A DNA stretch of 34,736 nucleotides, taken from Peptostreptococcaceae bacterium. Its GTDB lineage: Bacteria > Bacillota > Clostridia > Peptostreptococcales > Peptostreptococcaceae. The notes beneath the pieces are model-generated. The model worked only from the letters and a program-made list of their open reading frames with translations. It searched no databases and was not told where the DNA came from. Position 1 is the first letter of the stretch; each line of letters opens with the position of its first letter. Below are positions 1-8,479 of this stretch, one piece after another. A program made the translations under genes and the position numbers. The DNA lies in the NCBI GenBank assembly GCA_029983575.1, contig JASBZE010000008.1:1-34736 (forward strand). Reading direction: 5' to 3'.

Positions 1-29
1 CATTATTAATTTCTTATATACATAAAAAA

Positions 30-1358
30 TTACCTAATATCTTTTTCGAATGTATCGTACTTAATCTCATAAAACTCCTTGAATACCTTATATATATCCA
101 AGTGATCTTCCGTGCTTCCAAGTTCCCTTATTGAGTGCATTCCCAGAATAGCATTTCCAACATCTACAGATTTTATCCCCAAATGAGATGCGGCAATCGG
201 CCCAATAGTAGTACCCCCAGGATTTCCCGATTTATTTACAAACCATTGAGTATTTACTCCTACTTTCTCCGCAAGTGATTTAAACACTGAAGAAGAGTAT
301 CCGTCAGAAGTGTATCTCTTTGCTGCACTAGCTTTTATTACTGGTCCACCACCCATAAGCGGTCTATTTGATGGGTCGTGATTTTCAGGAAAAGCTGGGT
401 GAACTGAGTGAGCCATATCAGCAGATATCATAAAACTCTTTTCCAATGTAGTCAAAAACTCGGTCCTACTGAGCCCCATAGCTTTTGATATCCTTTCTAA
501 TGTGTTTAATAAGATGTTAGAGTCCGCTCCTTGCCTACTTCTGCTTCCTACTTCTTCGTTGTCAAAAATAGTCATCACAGATATTCCCGTACTCTCATCA
601 GCATCCATAAGAGCATTTAATCCAGCGTGAACCATAGCCAGGTTATCTAGTCTTCCGCATGAGATAAACTCATCATTTGCGCCGACAATACTTCCCTTGT
701 CAAATTCATACAAGAAAAGTTCATAGTCAAGTATGTCATCAGCCTTTATTCCAAGTTCGTCCTCTATTAATCTCTTTAGATAGTTTTCCGTCATAAAATC
801 CTTGCCACTTAAAGATATTATCGGTAGCATTTCTTTTTGTAGGTCGTATTCGTGTCCCTTGTTTATACTCCTATCCATGTGAATTGCTTGATTCGGAATT
901 ACACACATAGGTCTTTTGAAATTTATTACCATCTCTTCAGGAGTAAAAGGCGTTGACCCTTTTAAAAATATCCTTCCTGATATACCGAGCGGTCTATCTA
1001 ACCACGTAGAAACAATCATTCCTCCATATGGTTCAGTGTTTAACCTAATTATCTTTTCTTCTGACTTCAACGCATTTCCCGGTTTTAGCATAAATTGAGG
1101 AGCATCACAGTGAGCACCTATTATCCTAAATCCCCTATTGATTAAATCATCTGTATCTACAGTAAATGCCGTAAGAGAAGATGAATTTACCGTAAAATAG
1201 TATTTGCCGTGTGGCTCAATCTCCCAAACTTCTGTTAAATCGAGCCTTTTGAAATAGTCTTTCTCAAGTACTCTCACCATCTCATCAACAGCATTAAATG
1301 GATCGGTAGACTTATTTATAAAGTCTATCAAATCCTGCGCAAATTCCTTGCTATCCAT
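30..1358 (-). CDS. M18 family aminopeptidase
   Basis: Cytosolic metallo-aminopeptidase (aspartyl aminopeptidase / ApeB family) that removes N-terminal residues from peptides. The 442-residue length is usual for M18. The expected di-metal ligands are all present: H83 in GAHCDAP, D238 in GRLDN, the E268-E269 pair in DNEEVGS, D313 in SADMAHS and H408 in GMHSIREL; the Gly-rich NPGGTTIGP segment lies near 380. I chose the ATG at 1358 because it follows a perfect AAGGAGG; an ATG 33 bases upstream (1391) also has a weaker AAAGGAAG and would add 11 residues. It is the last gene of an apparent operon, 64 bases after pcrA. Family assignment is firm; substrate preference (acidic residues versus broader) cannot be read from the sequence. 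Confidence 0.93.
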   Translation of the reverse strand: MDSKEFAQDLIDFINKSTDPFNAVDEMVRVLEKDYFKRLDLTEVWEIEPHGKYYFTVNSSSLTAFTVDTDDLINRGFRIIGAHCDAPQFMLKPGNALKSEEKIIRLNTEPYGGMIVSTWLDRPLGISGRIFLKGSTPFTPEEMVINFKRPMCVIPNQAIHMDRSINKGHEYDLQKEMLPIISLSGKDFMTENYLKRLIEDELGIKADDILDYELFLYEFDKGSIVGANDEFISCGRLDNLAMVHAGLNALMDADESTGISVMTIFDNEEVGSRSRQGADSNILLNTLERISKAMGLSRTEFLTTLEKSFMISADMAHSVHPAFPENHDPSNRPLMGGGPVIKASAAKRYTSDGYSSSVFKSLAEKVGVNTQWFVNKSGNPGGTTIGPIAASHLGIKSVDVGNAILGMHSIRELGSTEDHLDIYKVFKEFYEIKYDTFEKDIR

Positions 1359-1422
1359 ATTTTCCTCCTTGTGTGAATCAAATTTTACCATAATATTACT
1401 TCCTTTGGTTATAAAATAATAA

Positions 1423-3702
1423 TTATATGCTTAACACCTCAAAAACAGTGTATTCTATGTTCAGTCTCTTGATCCCCTTATTTGCAAAAGCAACCGTAAG
1501 ATCATTTCCATTTCTAGCAACTACCGTACCCTTGCCAAATTTTGAGTGGTAGATTTTTGATCCAGCTTTTACCGAATCCTTAAGTGTTAAGTCACTACCT
1601 TCCTTATTTCCTTCTATCTTTGTAGCCTTGACATTTTTAGATAAAAAATCCATATTCATGCTCTTTTTGTATTTTTTCGTGTACTTATCCAATACGTTGT
1701 ACGTCGCCCTAGAGTAGCTAAGTCCCTCATCTACAACACCTATGGTCTCGATTGAGTTTTCAGGAAGTTCTTCTATAAACCTCGACTGAATTGCAACGTT
1801 TCTCTTTCCGTATAGAGTTCTGTTTCTGACATTAGTTATAAATAACTCCTCTTCTGCCCTAGTTATGGCAACGTAACAAAGCCTTCTCTCCTCTTCAATA
1901 GCAGTATCGCTCATCGACTTGACCGCTCTAGAAATAGGGAATAGATTCTCCTCCATACCGACTATAAACACTACTGGAAACTCAAGGCCCTTTGATGTGT
2001 GCATAGTCATAAGTGAAACTCTTGATTCCGATTCCTCTCCGTCAGCGTCAGAACTTAGTGCCACATTCTCTAAAAAAGTCTGTAGGTTTTTCTCTCCTTC
2101 AATTTCCTCGGAATTTTCAAATTCCAAAGCAATAGATATCAGCTCCTTTAGATTGTCTATCCTGTCTTGATATTCGTCGTACTTTCCATTGGATAGTTTT
2201 TCATTTTTATCTCTATTATCCTCGAGATCTTTTAAATATCCCGTAAGCTTCATAGTGTAATCAATCAACTCACTTACTGAATACACCTCTGCACTTGATC
2301 TTAGAATACTCATAATATCTATAAATCCATTTACCTTTGCCTTGGCCCTAGTAGATAGATCCGAATTATCCTCAGCATCTAAAAGCACAGAATATATGCT
2401 CTCCTGCTTAAGCGAGGCCCTGTCTTCCATCTTCTCAATGGTTTTAAGCCCAATTCCTCTAGCTGGAACGTTGATGATCCTTTTAACAGATATATCATCT
2501 TGTGGATTTACTATAACTCTTAGATAAGCTATGAGGTCTTTTATCTCTTTTCTCTCATAGAACTTAGTTCCTCCATATATATTGTATGAAATCATCGCCC
2601 TGTTTAATGCATCTTCTATCGCTCTCGCCTGAGCATTAGCCCTGTACAAGACGGCGAAATCATTTAAAGACCTCTTCTCTTTTCTCACCAATTCATCTAT
2701 CTTGGAACATACGAAATCCCCTTCATCTATTTCATTATCAAGTTGGCAAATCTTTACTAACTTACCGCCCTCTTTATCGCTCCAAAGTTTTTTTGACTTT
2801 CTTTCCGTATTATTTGATATTATGTGATTTGCGGCATCCAATATAACTTGGGTAGAGCGGTAGTTTTGCTCGAGTTTTACAATATGAACATTTTCATAAT
2901 CCTTCTCAAACTCTAGGATATTTTTAATATCCGCACCCCTCCATCCATATATACTCTGGTCATCATCGCCAACGACACATATATTTTGATGCTCACATGC
3001 AAGAAGCCTTACAAACTCGTATTGAGCATGTGAGGTATCCTGATACTCATCTACCATGATATACCTAAATTTGTTTCTATAATACTTGAGCACATCCTCA
3101 TTTTTCCTAAATAACTCAATTGTCTTAACTATTAAATCGTCAAAGTCAAGCGCGGAGTTTCTCTTGAGCCTGTCTTGATAAAGAGTATAAATATCTGCCA
3201 CCTTATCCATCCTGACATCAGATCTATATTGCTCTTTAAATCTTCTAGGAGAAATCAGCTTATCCTTTGCTGAGGAAATTTGGCTTATTACACCTTTAAC
3301 ATCAAAAAGCTTGTCACTAATATCAAGCTCCTTCATACAGTCTTTGACCAAGGTTGCCTGATCAGTAGCATCGTAGATAACAAAACTTCTATTATATCCA
3401 ATCTTGTTAATATCTCTTCTAAGTATCTTTACACAACATGAGTGGAAGGTGTTTATCCACATATCTTTAGTAGAAGATTCAACGGTTTCTTCGACTCTCT
3501 CCCTCATCTCGTTAGCTGCCTTATTTGTAAATGTAATCGCGAGAATATTCGCTGGAAGGACTTTCTTCTCATCAATCAAATATCCAATCCTTGTTGTGAG
3601 TACCCTCGTCTTTCCTGAACCCGCACCTGCCAAAATAAGTACTGGGCCCTCTGTTCTCATCACCGCATCTCTTTGCGGTGCATTTAAACTATTTAAATCC
3701 AT
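1423..3702 (-). CDS. pcrA: ATP-dependent DNA helicase PcrA (UvrD/Rep family)
   Basis: Superfamily 1A 3'-5' helicase, 759 residues, for DNA repair and for displacing proteins such as recombinase filaments from DNA. Visible motifs in order: Q-motif region LNAPQRDAV, Walker A AGAGSGKT (K31), motif II VDEYQDTS near 220, motif III GDDDQSIYGWRGA, motif IV QNYRS near 285, motif V MTMHTSKGLEFPVVF and motif VI VAITRAEEELF. The C-terminal FGKGTVVA segment is the Tudor-like end of PcrA that binds RNA polymerase in relatives. The ATG at 3702 is five bases after AGAGG; an in-frame GTG at 3708 overlaps that ribosome site and is less likely. It follows the precorrin-2 dehydrogenase-like gene by about 46 bases, probably cotranscribed. 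Confidence 0.95.
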   Translation of the reverse strand: MDLNSLNAPQRDAVMRTEGPVLILAGAGSGKTRVLTTRIGYLIDEKKVLPANILAITFTNKAANEMRERVEETVESSTKDMWINTFHSCCVKILRRDINKIGYNRSFVIYDATDQATLVKDCMKELDISDKLFDVKGVISQISSAKDKLISPRRFKEQYRSDVRMDKVADIYTLYQDRLKRNSALDFDDLIVKTIELFRKNEDVLKYYRNKFRYIMVDEYQDTSHAQYEFVRLLACEHQNICVVGDDDQSIYGWRGADIKNILEFEKDYENVHIVKLEQNYRSTQVILDAANHIISNNTERKSKKLWSDKEGGKLVKICQLDNEIDEGDFVCSKIDELVRKEKRSLNDFAVLYRANAQARAIEDALNRAMISYNIYGGTKFYERKEIKDLIAYLRVIVNPQDDISVKRIINVPARGIGLKTIEKMEDRASLKQESIYSVLLDAEDNSDLSTRAKAKVNGFIDIMSILRSSAEVYSVSELIDYTMKLTGYLKDLEDNRDKNEKLSNGKYDEYQDRIDNLKELISIALEFENSEEIEGEKNLQTFLENVALSSDADGEESESRVSLMTMHTSKGLEFPVVFIVGMEENLFPISRAVKSMSDTAIEEERRLCYVAITRAEEELFITNVRNRTLYGKRNVAIQSRFIEELPENSIETIGVVDEGLSYSRATYNVLDKYTKKYKKSMNMDFLSKNVKATKIEGNKEGSDLTLKDSVKAGSKIYHSKFGKGTVVARNGNDLTVAFANKGIKRLNIEYTVFEVLSI

Positions 3703-3712
3703 ATCCACCTCT

Positions 3713-3744
3713 ATCTATTCTAACTCTAAACCATCTATTCTAAC
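3713..3744. repeat. Two-copy 12-bp direct repeat, 20-bp period
   Basis: ATCTATTCTAAC occurs at 3713-3724 and again at 3733-3744, filling the short spacer between the precorrin-2 dehydrogenase-like gene and pcrA. It resembles the other short-period intergenic repeats in this window, but with only two copies it may be trivial. Confidence 0.5.
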
Positions 3745-3748
3745 ATTT

Positions 3749-4372
3749 CTATATTTTTCCTTTTAAAAAAACTTCTGGATCTCTACATAAATCACTTAGC
3801 TCCTCTAATGTCATGCTACTTACTTCTATTATATAGGCCCTCCTTTTTTCATCGTCATCTACTCTTTTCTTGATAAATTTTCGAAGTTTTTTTAAAATGG
3901 CTAGTCTTTTATCGTTTTCTATTAGGTACTCTCCCATATCATCCTCTATTTTTCCCTTTATCTTAGAGGAAATACTCGGGCTTATACCATTTGTAGAAAC
4001 ACCGATCTCAATATTGTCATATTTTAAAATTGAAGTATTGGCAAAAGAGGAGTTCTCCGAATCAGATAAATTAAGTACCATTTTAAAACGGCTATGACAA
4101 AAAGAAGCTATCTCATTGTTAAGCTCCTTATCTCCCGTTCCCAATATAATAAAGTGAGCACTCTCAATATAATCTTTTAAAATTTCAACGGTATCCACAT
4201 TCATCTCAATCAATCTAGCACCGCTAAACTCCCCCGGCAAAACATCTATAGTAGAATCTATAATGGTTAACCGGGCACCTTCCTCTATGAATTTTCTTGA
4301 TTTTTTCCTCGCAATCTCGCCAAATCCAATAATGAGTAGGTTTATTTTCTCCATGTATACATCAAGAATCAA
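3749..4372 (-). CDS. Precorrin-2 dehydrogenase-like protein (siroheme synthase N-terminal / Met8-YlnF family)
   Basis: Likely NAD-dependent oxidation of precorrin-2 to sirohydrochlorin, the step before ferrochelation in siroheme synthesis. The 207-residue protein starts with a Rossmann nucleotide-binding turn, IIGFGEIARKK, then a GTGDKELN segment equivalent to the family ATDD motif. The Asp in LNLSDSEN sits where Met8-type enzymes keep their catalytic Asp, and IGVSTNGISPSISSKIK matches the family signature ISTxGxSPxLA. The first Gly of the usual GGG motif is not kept. The start is probably TTG at 4372, because it has a well-spaced AAAGGAG seven bases upstream, while the ATG at 4354 has no ribosome site. 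No other siroheme or cobalamin gene is in the window. It heads the operon with pcrA and the aminopeptidase. Confidence 0.82.
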   Translation of the reverse strand: MILDVYMEKINLLIIGFGEIARKKSRKFIEEGARLTIIDSTIDVLPGEFSGARLIEMNVDTVEILKDYIESAHFIILGTGDKELNNEIASFCHSRFKMVLNLSDSENSSFANTSILKYDNIEIGVSTNGISPSISSKIKGKIEDDMGEYLIENDKRLAILKKLRKFIKKRVDDDEKRRAYIIEVSSMTLEELSDLCRDPEVFLKGKI

Positions 4373-4394
4373 AATATCACTCCTTTAGTGTTCT

Positions 4395-4423
4395 AGTATA
4401 ATTATATCTCAAAAATGATTCAA
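4395..4423 (-). promoter_or_regulatory. Promoter of the precorrin-2 dehydrogenase-pcrA-aminopeptidase operon
   Basis: On the minus strand -35 TTGAAT and -10 TATACT are separated by 17 bases and lie just upstream of the AAAGGAG/TTG start. A TATAAT inside the spacer is an alternative -10 with no good -35. Confidence 0.6.
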
Positions 4424-4433
4424 TTAACAGACA

Positions 4434-4473
4434 TAAAAAAGCTATGACCGATGATTAATCAAAAGTCATAGCT
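4434..4473 (-). terminator. Intrinsic terminator of the CWB2 gene
   Basis: Inverted repeat AGCTATGAC / GTCATAGCT (9 bp, 16-base loop). On the minus strand it is followed by TTTTTTATG, and it lies about 60 bases past the stop of the CWB2 gene. Confidence 0.8.
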
Positions 4474-4530
4474 TAAAAAATTTATTATTCAAATTTTTAC
4501 CTAAATTAGTATTCTCTATTTCTAATAGCT

Positions 4531-5640
4531 CTAGTTATGATATCCTCTAGAAAGGTAGAACATTTTATCTGTTGTAGCATGAGATAATGAACCAAATCCA
4601 CCTATTACAATACCATGTCCTTCTTTCTCAAAATCCTTAGCATAGAATGATGCAGGAGGTAGAGCTGTTAAGAATTCTTTCATATCTGAGTTATCTCTTC
4701 CATCTGCTATTGGAAGAACTAGAGCATTTTTAGGAGCTACTAGATTAATTGCACTTATTGAGTCTGGATAGTCCTTACCATTTACAAACAATAGGTTTGA
4801 ATATCCTGAACACTCTCTAGCAACTGCCTTACCCGTTTCATATCTATCGAAACCAGAAATTCTCTTTCCAGCATCTGTAAATACTGAGTTACTTCCTCCA
4901 ACTGTGTATACAGTGTTTAATCCGGCTGGATCATATCCACGTCCACCGTAAACTATTCTTAGTCCTAGACCTTTGTTGTTACAAAGTCCAGAAGCAGAAA
5001 GTGCGTCTGCAAAGTTTCTTCCGTCTGCAACAACTACATCATTAAAACCTGTCATCCTTAAAACATCAAGGTTTCTCTGATATGGATCCGGATTGCCTAT
5101 TCTAACAACCTTACATCCTGGTATAAATCTCTCTATATATGGATCTATAGAGGCAGATATTTCCTTTGTACTTCCTAGTAAATATACAGTCTTACTTCTA
5201 TAGTAATCTCTCATAAGTCCTATGTTTACATAGTCTGGTCTAGCAGCAAGTAATAGTCTTGCATTGTATTTCTTACATAGGTTGTAAGCTGTTAAACCAT
5301 CTTGAAAACTAAATTTGTTAATAATAACTGTTGGAGCACTCTGTCCCTTAGGTAGTGGATGAACATCATAAAGATTCTTATGTGGGTTTAATGAGTTAGC
5401 TGTGTACTCAGATGTTTTTACCCTGTCATAACCTTTGTATCTCTTTACCTTTCCACCGAATCCGCCATATGGTTTATAATCTACCCATGTAGCGAATGAA
5501 GGTGCCGCCATAGCTACGCCTAGAGCGAGTGCCATAAAAATTGATAATAACCTTTTTTCATAACTTCTTTTGTATAATTTCTTATACTCTCCTCTCTTAA
5601 TATTTTTTTCATGAAAACAGTTGTCGACTCTGTTTGTCAC
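4531..5640 (-). CDS. Secreted cell-wall protein with CWB2 (PF04122-type) repeats; start uncertain
   Basis: Extracellular protein made almost wholly of CWB2-type repeats, which in Clostridioides difficile hold S-layer and wall proteins to an anionic wall polymer. Diagnostic stretches are VVVADGRNFADALSAS, YTVGGSNSVFTDAG, RISGFDRYETGKAVA and LFVNGKDYPDSISA. A hydrophobic signal segment LLSIFMALALGVAMAAPSFA precedes the mature part; no enzymatic domain is visible. The coordinates are the full open frame from a GTG at 5640, but that GTG lies only about 11 bases after the predicted -10. The better ATG at 5559-5561, followed by six A residues, is one base out of frame, and the first in-frame ATG is 5535, inside the signal peptide. 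See the finding on the frame offset. It is monocistronic, with its own promoter and terminator. Confidence 0.85.
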   Translation of the reverse strand: MTNRVDNCFHEKNIKRGEYKKLYKRSYEKRLLSIFMALALGVAMAAPSFATWVDYKPYGGFGGKVKRYKGYDRVKTSEYTANSLNPHKNLYDVHPLPKGQSAPTVIINKFSFQDGLTAYNLCKKYNARLLLAARPDYVNIGLMRDYYRSKTVYLLGSTKEISASIDPYIERFIPGCKVVRIGNPDPYQRNLDVLRMTGFNDVVVADGRNFADALSASGLCNNKGLGLRIVYGGRGYDPAGLNTVYTVGGSNSVFTDAGKRISGFDRYETGKAVARECSGYSNLLFVNGKDYPDSISAINLVAPKNALVLPIADGRDNSDMKEFLTALPPASFYAKDFEKEGHGIVIGGFGSLSHATTDKMFYLSRGYHN

Positions 5641-5650
5641 GTATGACTAC

Positions 5651-5679
5651 ATTATAACACGTTTTCATAGACAATTGAA
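5651..5679 (-). promoter_or_regulatory. Promoter of the CWB2 gene
   Basis: Minus-strand extended -10 TGTTATAAT (TATAAT at 5651-5656) with a weak -35 TTCAAT at 5674-5679, 17-base spacer. The predicted transcript start falls near 5644, so the coding start must lie well inside the long open frame. Confidence 0.7.
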
Positions 5680-5849
5680 CCTTATAATCTAGCTTTTATA
5701 TAAAAGAATAAAATTATCTAATTTAAATACAAAAATACAATCCTTAAATTAAACTAAATTACTTAATTTTTTTCTTAATGTTTATTATTCTAAATTAGGC
5801 AACATACCCCATCATATCAATATTTTTTGTTACATTATTGTACTTAATA
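5680..5849. other. AT-rich spacer, nothing recognised
   Basis: Spacer between the CWB2 promoter and the ruvB terminator. It contains many A/T runs and no reading frame with a ribosome site, no clear hairpin and no repeat array that I can support. Confidence 0.5.
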
Positions 5850-5889
5850 TAAAAATAAACCGAAGTGAAATCTTATCTCACTTCAGTTT
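5850..5889 (-). terminator. Intrinsic terminator of the ruvCAB operon
   Basis: Hairpin 5857-5889: a 12-bp stem with one mismatch (arms AAACCGAAGTGA and TCACTTCAGTTT), 9-base loop. On the minus strand it is followed by ATTTTTA. It lies 85 bases beyond the ruvB stop. Confidence 0.75.
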
Positions 5890-5974
5890 AACTTCGAAAT
5901 ATAGGTTTAATTTTGTACTTTTTTGATTTTTTCTGATTCTACGCTTTTTCTGTTTTTCTCTTATTTCTACTCAT

Positions 5975-6997
5975 TTATTTTTTTCTGCTTTCATCCATTG
6001 GGATCTTTAAATGATCAAAAGCAATTGGCATGGCAATTCTGCCTCTAGGGGCCCTCTTTATAAATCCAAGCTGTATTAAATACGGTTCATACACGTCTTC
6101 AATTGTATTTCTGTCTTCCCCTATTGCCGCTGCCAAAGTATCAAGGCCTACAGGGCCACCACCAAACTTTTTAATAATCGTCATAAGAAGTTTTTCGTCT
6201 ATATAATCGAGACCCAGTGAATCTACTCCAAGAAGCTCAAGAGCTCCATTTGCAATCTCATTTGTTATTATTCCGTCGTGTTTTACCTGAGCATAATCTC
6301 TGACCCTTTTCAAAAGCCTGTTAGCAATCCTAGGTGTTCCCCTAGATCTCTTAGCTATTTGAATAGCCCCATAATCATCTATATCACATTCCAATATAGA
6401 GGAAGATCTCTTTATAATCTTAGCCAGTTCGTCGTCCTTATAGTAATCTAACCTAGATATAACACCAAACCTATCCCTAAGCGGATTTGTAAGCATTCCC
6501 GCCCTAGTTGTAGCTCCTATTAATGTAAACTTGGGTATGTCAAGCCTAATACTTCTAGCAGAAGGCCCTTTTCCAATTATTATATCAATACAAAAATCTT
6601 CCATCGCTGGATAGAGTACCTCTTCTACACTTCTGTTAATTCTGTGTATCTCATCGATGAAAAGTACGTCGTTTTCGTTTAGATTTGTAAGTATTGCCGC
6701 CAAATCTCCAGCCCTCTCTATTGCCGGCCCCGACGTAATCCTCATATTTACGCCCATCTCATTTGCAATTATCCCTGCGAGAGTTGTCTTTCCAAGCCCT
6801 GGAGGCCCATATAAAAGAACGTGGTCTAAAGGTTCGTTTCTACTCTTAGCAGCCTCTATAAATATCTCCAACTGTTCTTTTGCCTTCTCTTGACCTAAAT
6901 AATCTTTTAAATACTTTGGTCTTAAGCTATTTTCTATATCTATATCATCAATTTGGACTGAAGACGTAATTAACCTCTCCTCGCCGAAATTTTCCAT
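5975..6997 (-). CDS. ruvB: Holliday junction branch migration helicase RuvB
   Basis: Hexameric AAA+ motor that, with RuvA, drives branch migration of Holliday junctions. The 340-residue length is typical. Walker A GPPGLGKTT (K70), Walker B LFIDEIHR near 115, sensor 1 IGATTRAG and arginine-finger region NPLRDRFG are intact, and the C-terminal winged helix carries the family motif GLDTLAAAIGED. It is the last gene of ruvC-ruvA-ruvB, about 106 bases after ruvA. That gap contains no promoter I would defend, only AT-rich sequence with two AGCTTT(A/T) elements. Confidence 0.97.
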   Translation of the reverse strand: MENFGEERLITSSVQIDDIDIENSLRPKYLKDYLGQEKAKEQLEIFIEAAKSRNEPLDHVLLYGPPGLGKTTLAGIIANEMGVNMRITSGPAIERAGDLAAILTNLNENDVLFIDEIHRINRSVEEVLYPAMEDFCIDIIIGKGPSARSIRLDIPKFTLIGATTRAGMLTNPLRDRFGVISRLDYYKDDELAKIIKRSSSILECDIDDYGAIQIAKRSRGTPRIANRLLKRVRDYAQVKHDGIITNEIANGALELLGVDSLGLDYIDEKLLMTIIKKFGGGPVGLDTLAAAIGEDRNTIEDVYEPYLIQLGFIKRAPRGRIAMPIAFDHLKIPMDESRKK

Positions 6998-7103
6998 AAT
7001 ACCACCACCTTATTATTAGCCTAGCTTTAATATATGACTAGCTTTTTAACATATAAAAATGAATTATAAAATAGTATGATTTATACCATATATCATTTTT
7101 AGG

Positions 7104-7721
7104 TTAGTTAGTCATCAACCAACCTAAAGCCTTCTTTATCATCATCTCCGTATTATAATCGTCGTCAAATACCCTTTCACAGGCATTTTTTGCTTCTTCA
7201 TTAGTATACCCAAGGCTAATAAGAGCTGTAACAGCCTCGTCAAAAGTAGACCTCATACCAGTATCTACAATATTTCTATCTATATCTAATTCTGATTCCT
7301 TCGACTTAACCTCTCCAAACTCTTTTTTAATCTTGTCTTTTAGTTCTAGAACCACTCTTTCCGCAGTCTTTTTACCAATTCCCGGAAGTTTAGTAAGTGC
7401 TACGACGTCATCAGTTTGAATGTATTTTACTATATCTTCCGGTGAAGCAAAAGAAAGCATCCCAAGAGCGACCTTAGGCCCTATTTTAGAAACAGTCCTC
7501 AAAAGGTCAAACAGTCTAACCTCGTCCATATGATGAAAACCACAAAGGTATATCTCATCTTCCCTTACGATCATACGTGTATACATCTTCATAGTTTCAT
7601 TTAGAACTGCTTGTGCAATAGTCATACTAGATACCAAAAACACATAACCTATTCCATGAGAGTCTATAACAATAGAGTCTCTATTAATATTTACAACTTT
7701 TCCGGTAATATATTCGTACAT
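7104..7721 (-). CDS. ruvA: Holliday junction DNA helicase subunit RuvA
   Basis: Tetrameric junction-binding partner of RuvB, 205 residues. The N-terminal OB-fold starts MYEYITGKVV. Helix-hairpin-helix motifs follow: LLRTVSKIGPKVALGML and LTKLPGIGKKTAERVVLELKDK. A short acidic linker leads to the C-terminal RuvB-binding domain (AVTALISLGYTNEEAKNA). A GAGGAAAG site precedes the ATG. It starts 24 bases after the ruvC stop, in the same operon. Confidence 0.97.
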   Translation of the reverse strand: MYEYITGKVVNINRDSIVIDSHGIGYVFLVSSMTIAQAVLNETMKMYTRMIVREDEIYLCGFHHMDEVRLFDLLRTVSKIGPKVALGMLSFASPEDIVKYIQTDDVVALTKLPGIGKKTAERVVLELKDKIKKEFGEVKSKESELDIDRNIVDTGMRSTFDEAVTALISLGYTNEEAKNACERVFDDDYNTEMMIKKALGWLMTN

Positions 7722-7745
7722 TCTTTCCTCCTCATAAAAATAACT

Positions 7746-8249
7746 CTATTTTTTAATTATATTTTTCAAGGTCTTCTCTAATTTATTCGCATGTGCATGA
7801 GATATAGCTACTGCCAATGCATCAGCAACGTCATCTGGTTTTGGAACGCTTTTTAGATTTAAAAATCTAGTTACCATATCCTGAACTTGAATTTTCGATG
7901 CCCTACCATATCCACATACCCCTTGTTTTACTTGAAGTGGAGTGTATTCGTATACAGGTTTCTCCCTGTGTTTGCAAGCGAGCAATATAACTCCCCTCGC
8001 CTGAGCTACTGTTATGGCAGTCTTTACGTTCTTATTAAAAAATAACTCTTCTACTCCCACCTCATCGATGTCGTAAGCATCAAAAAGTTGACACATCGCC
8101 CTGTATATCATAGCTAATCTCTCTACGTCATCAAGTCCTGCAGGGGTATTGATCTGCCCATAATCTATTACATTGAATTTATTATTTTCATATTTGACAA
8201 TCCCGTATCCAACAATGGCGATACCGGGATCTATACCTAAAATATACAC
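7746..8249 (-). CDS. ruvC: Crossover junction endodeoxyribonuclease RuvC
   Basis: RNase H-fold resolvase that cuts Holliday junctions symmetrically. The four acidic catalytic residues are present: D7 in LGIDPG, E67 in VGVEELFF, and D140/D143 in KPDDVADAL. The 167-residue length is normal. The start is GTG at 8249, behind AGAGGTG; the nearby ATG (ATGTG) is out of frame. It is first in the ruvC-ruvA-ruvB operon and has its own promoter. Confidence 0.96.
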   Translation of the reverse strand: MYILGIDPGIAIVGYGIVKYENNKFNVIDYGQINTPAGLDDVERLAMIYRAMCQLFDAYDIDEVGVEELFFNKNVKTAITVAQARGVILLACKHREKPVYEYTPLQVKQGVCGYGRASKIQVQDMVTRFLNLKSVPKPDDVADALAVAISHAHANKLEKTLKNIIKK

Positions 8250-8271
8250 ATTTGCACCTCTTTTCTATACC

Positions 8272-8301
8272 ATTATAACACGTATGTCTACATAGATACA
8301 A
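8272..8301 (-). promoter_or_regulatory. Promoter of the ruvCAB operon
   Basis: Minus-strand extended -10 TGTTATAAT (TATAAT at 8272-8277) and -35 TTGTAT at 8296-8301, 18-base spacer, just upstream of ruvC. No SOS (LexA) box is evident. Confidence 0.65.
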
Positions 8302-8442
8302 TTTTGTTAAACCTAGTGGCAAAATGCAAATCTTAGCTGTAAGTAATTGTGTTACATCTACCTAAAAAAACTTTTTGTTCCAACTCATATGTTATACCCG
8401 ACACAAAAATACATTCTATAAATAACAGTAATAAACAATATG

Positions 8443-8479
8443 GAAATAAAAAAACTGCGTGGATTTCCCACACAGTTTT
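8443..8479 (-). terminator. Intrinsic terminator downstream of the 3D-domain gene
   Basis: Hairpin with arms 8451-8462 and 8468-8479, 12 bp with one G-T wobble on the minus strand, 5-base loop. It is followed on the minus strand by a run of Ts. It ends the transcript that includes the structured 8480-8640 stretch. Confidence 0.85.

Noticed and set aside
1..29. Possible start codon (CAT at 1-3) of another minus-strand gene at the left edge
   Set aside because: No ribosome site is visible and no coding sequence is inside the window to judge.
5927..5974. Eleven-codon minus-strand frame MSRNKRKTEKA just after ruvB
   Set aside because: Too short and Lys-rich AT sequence without a ribosome site.
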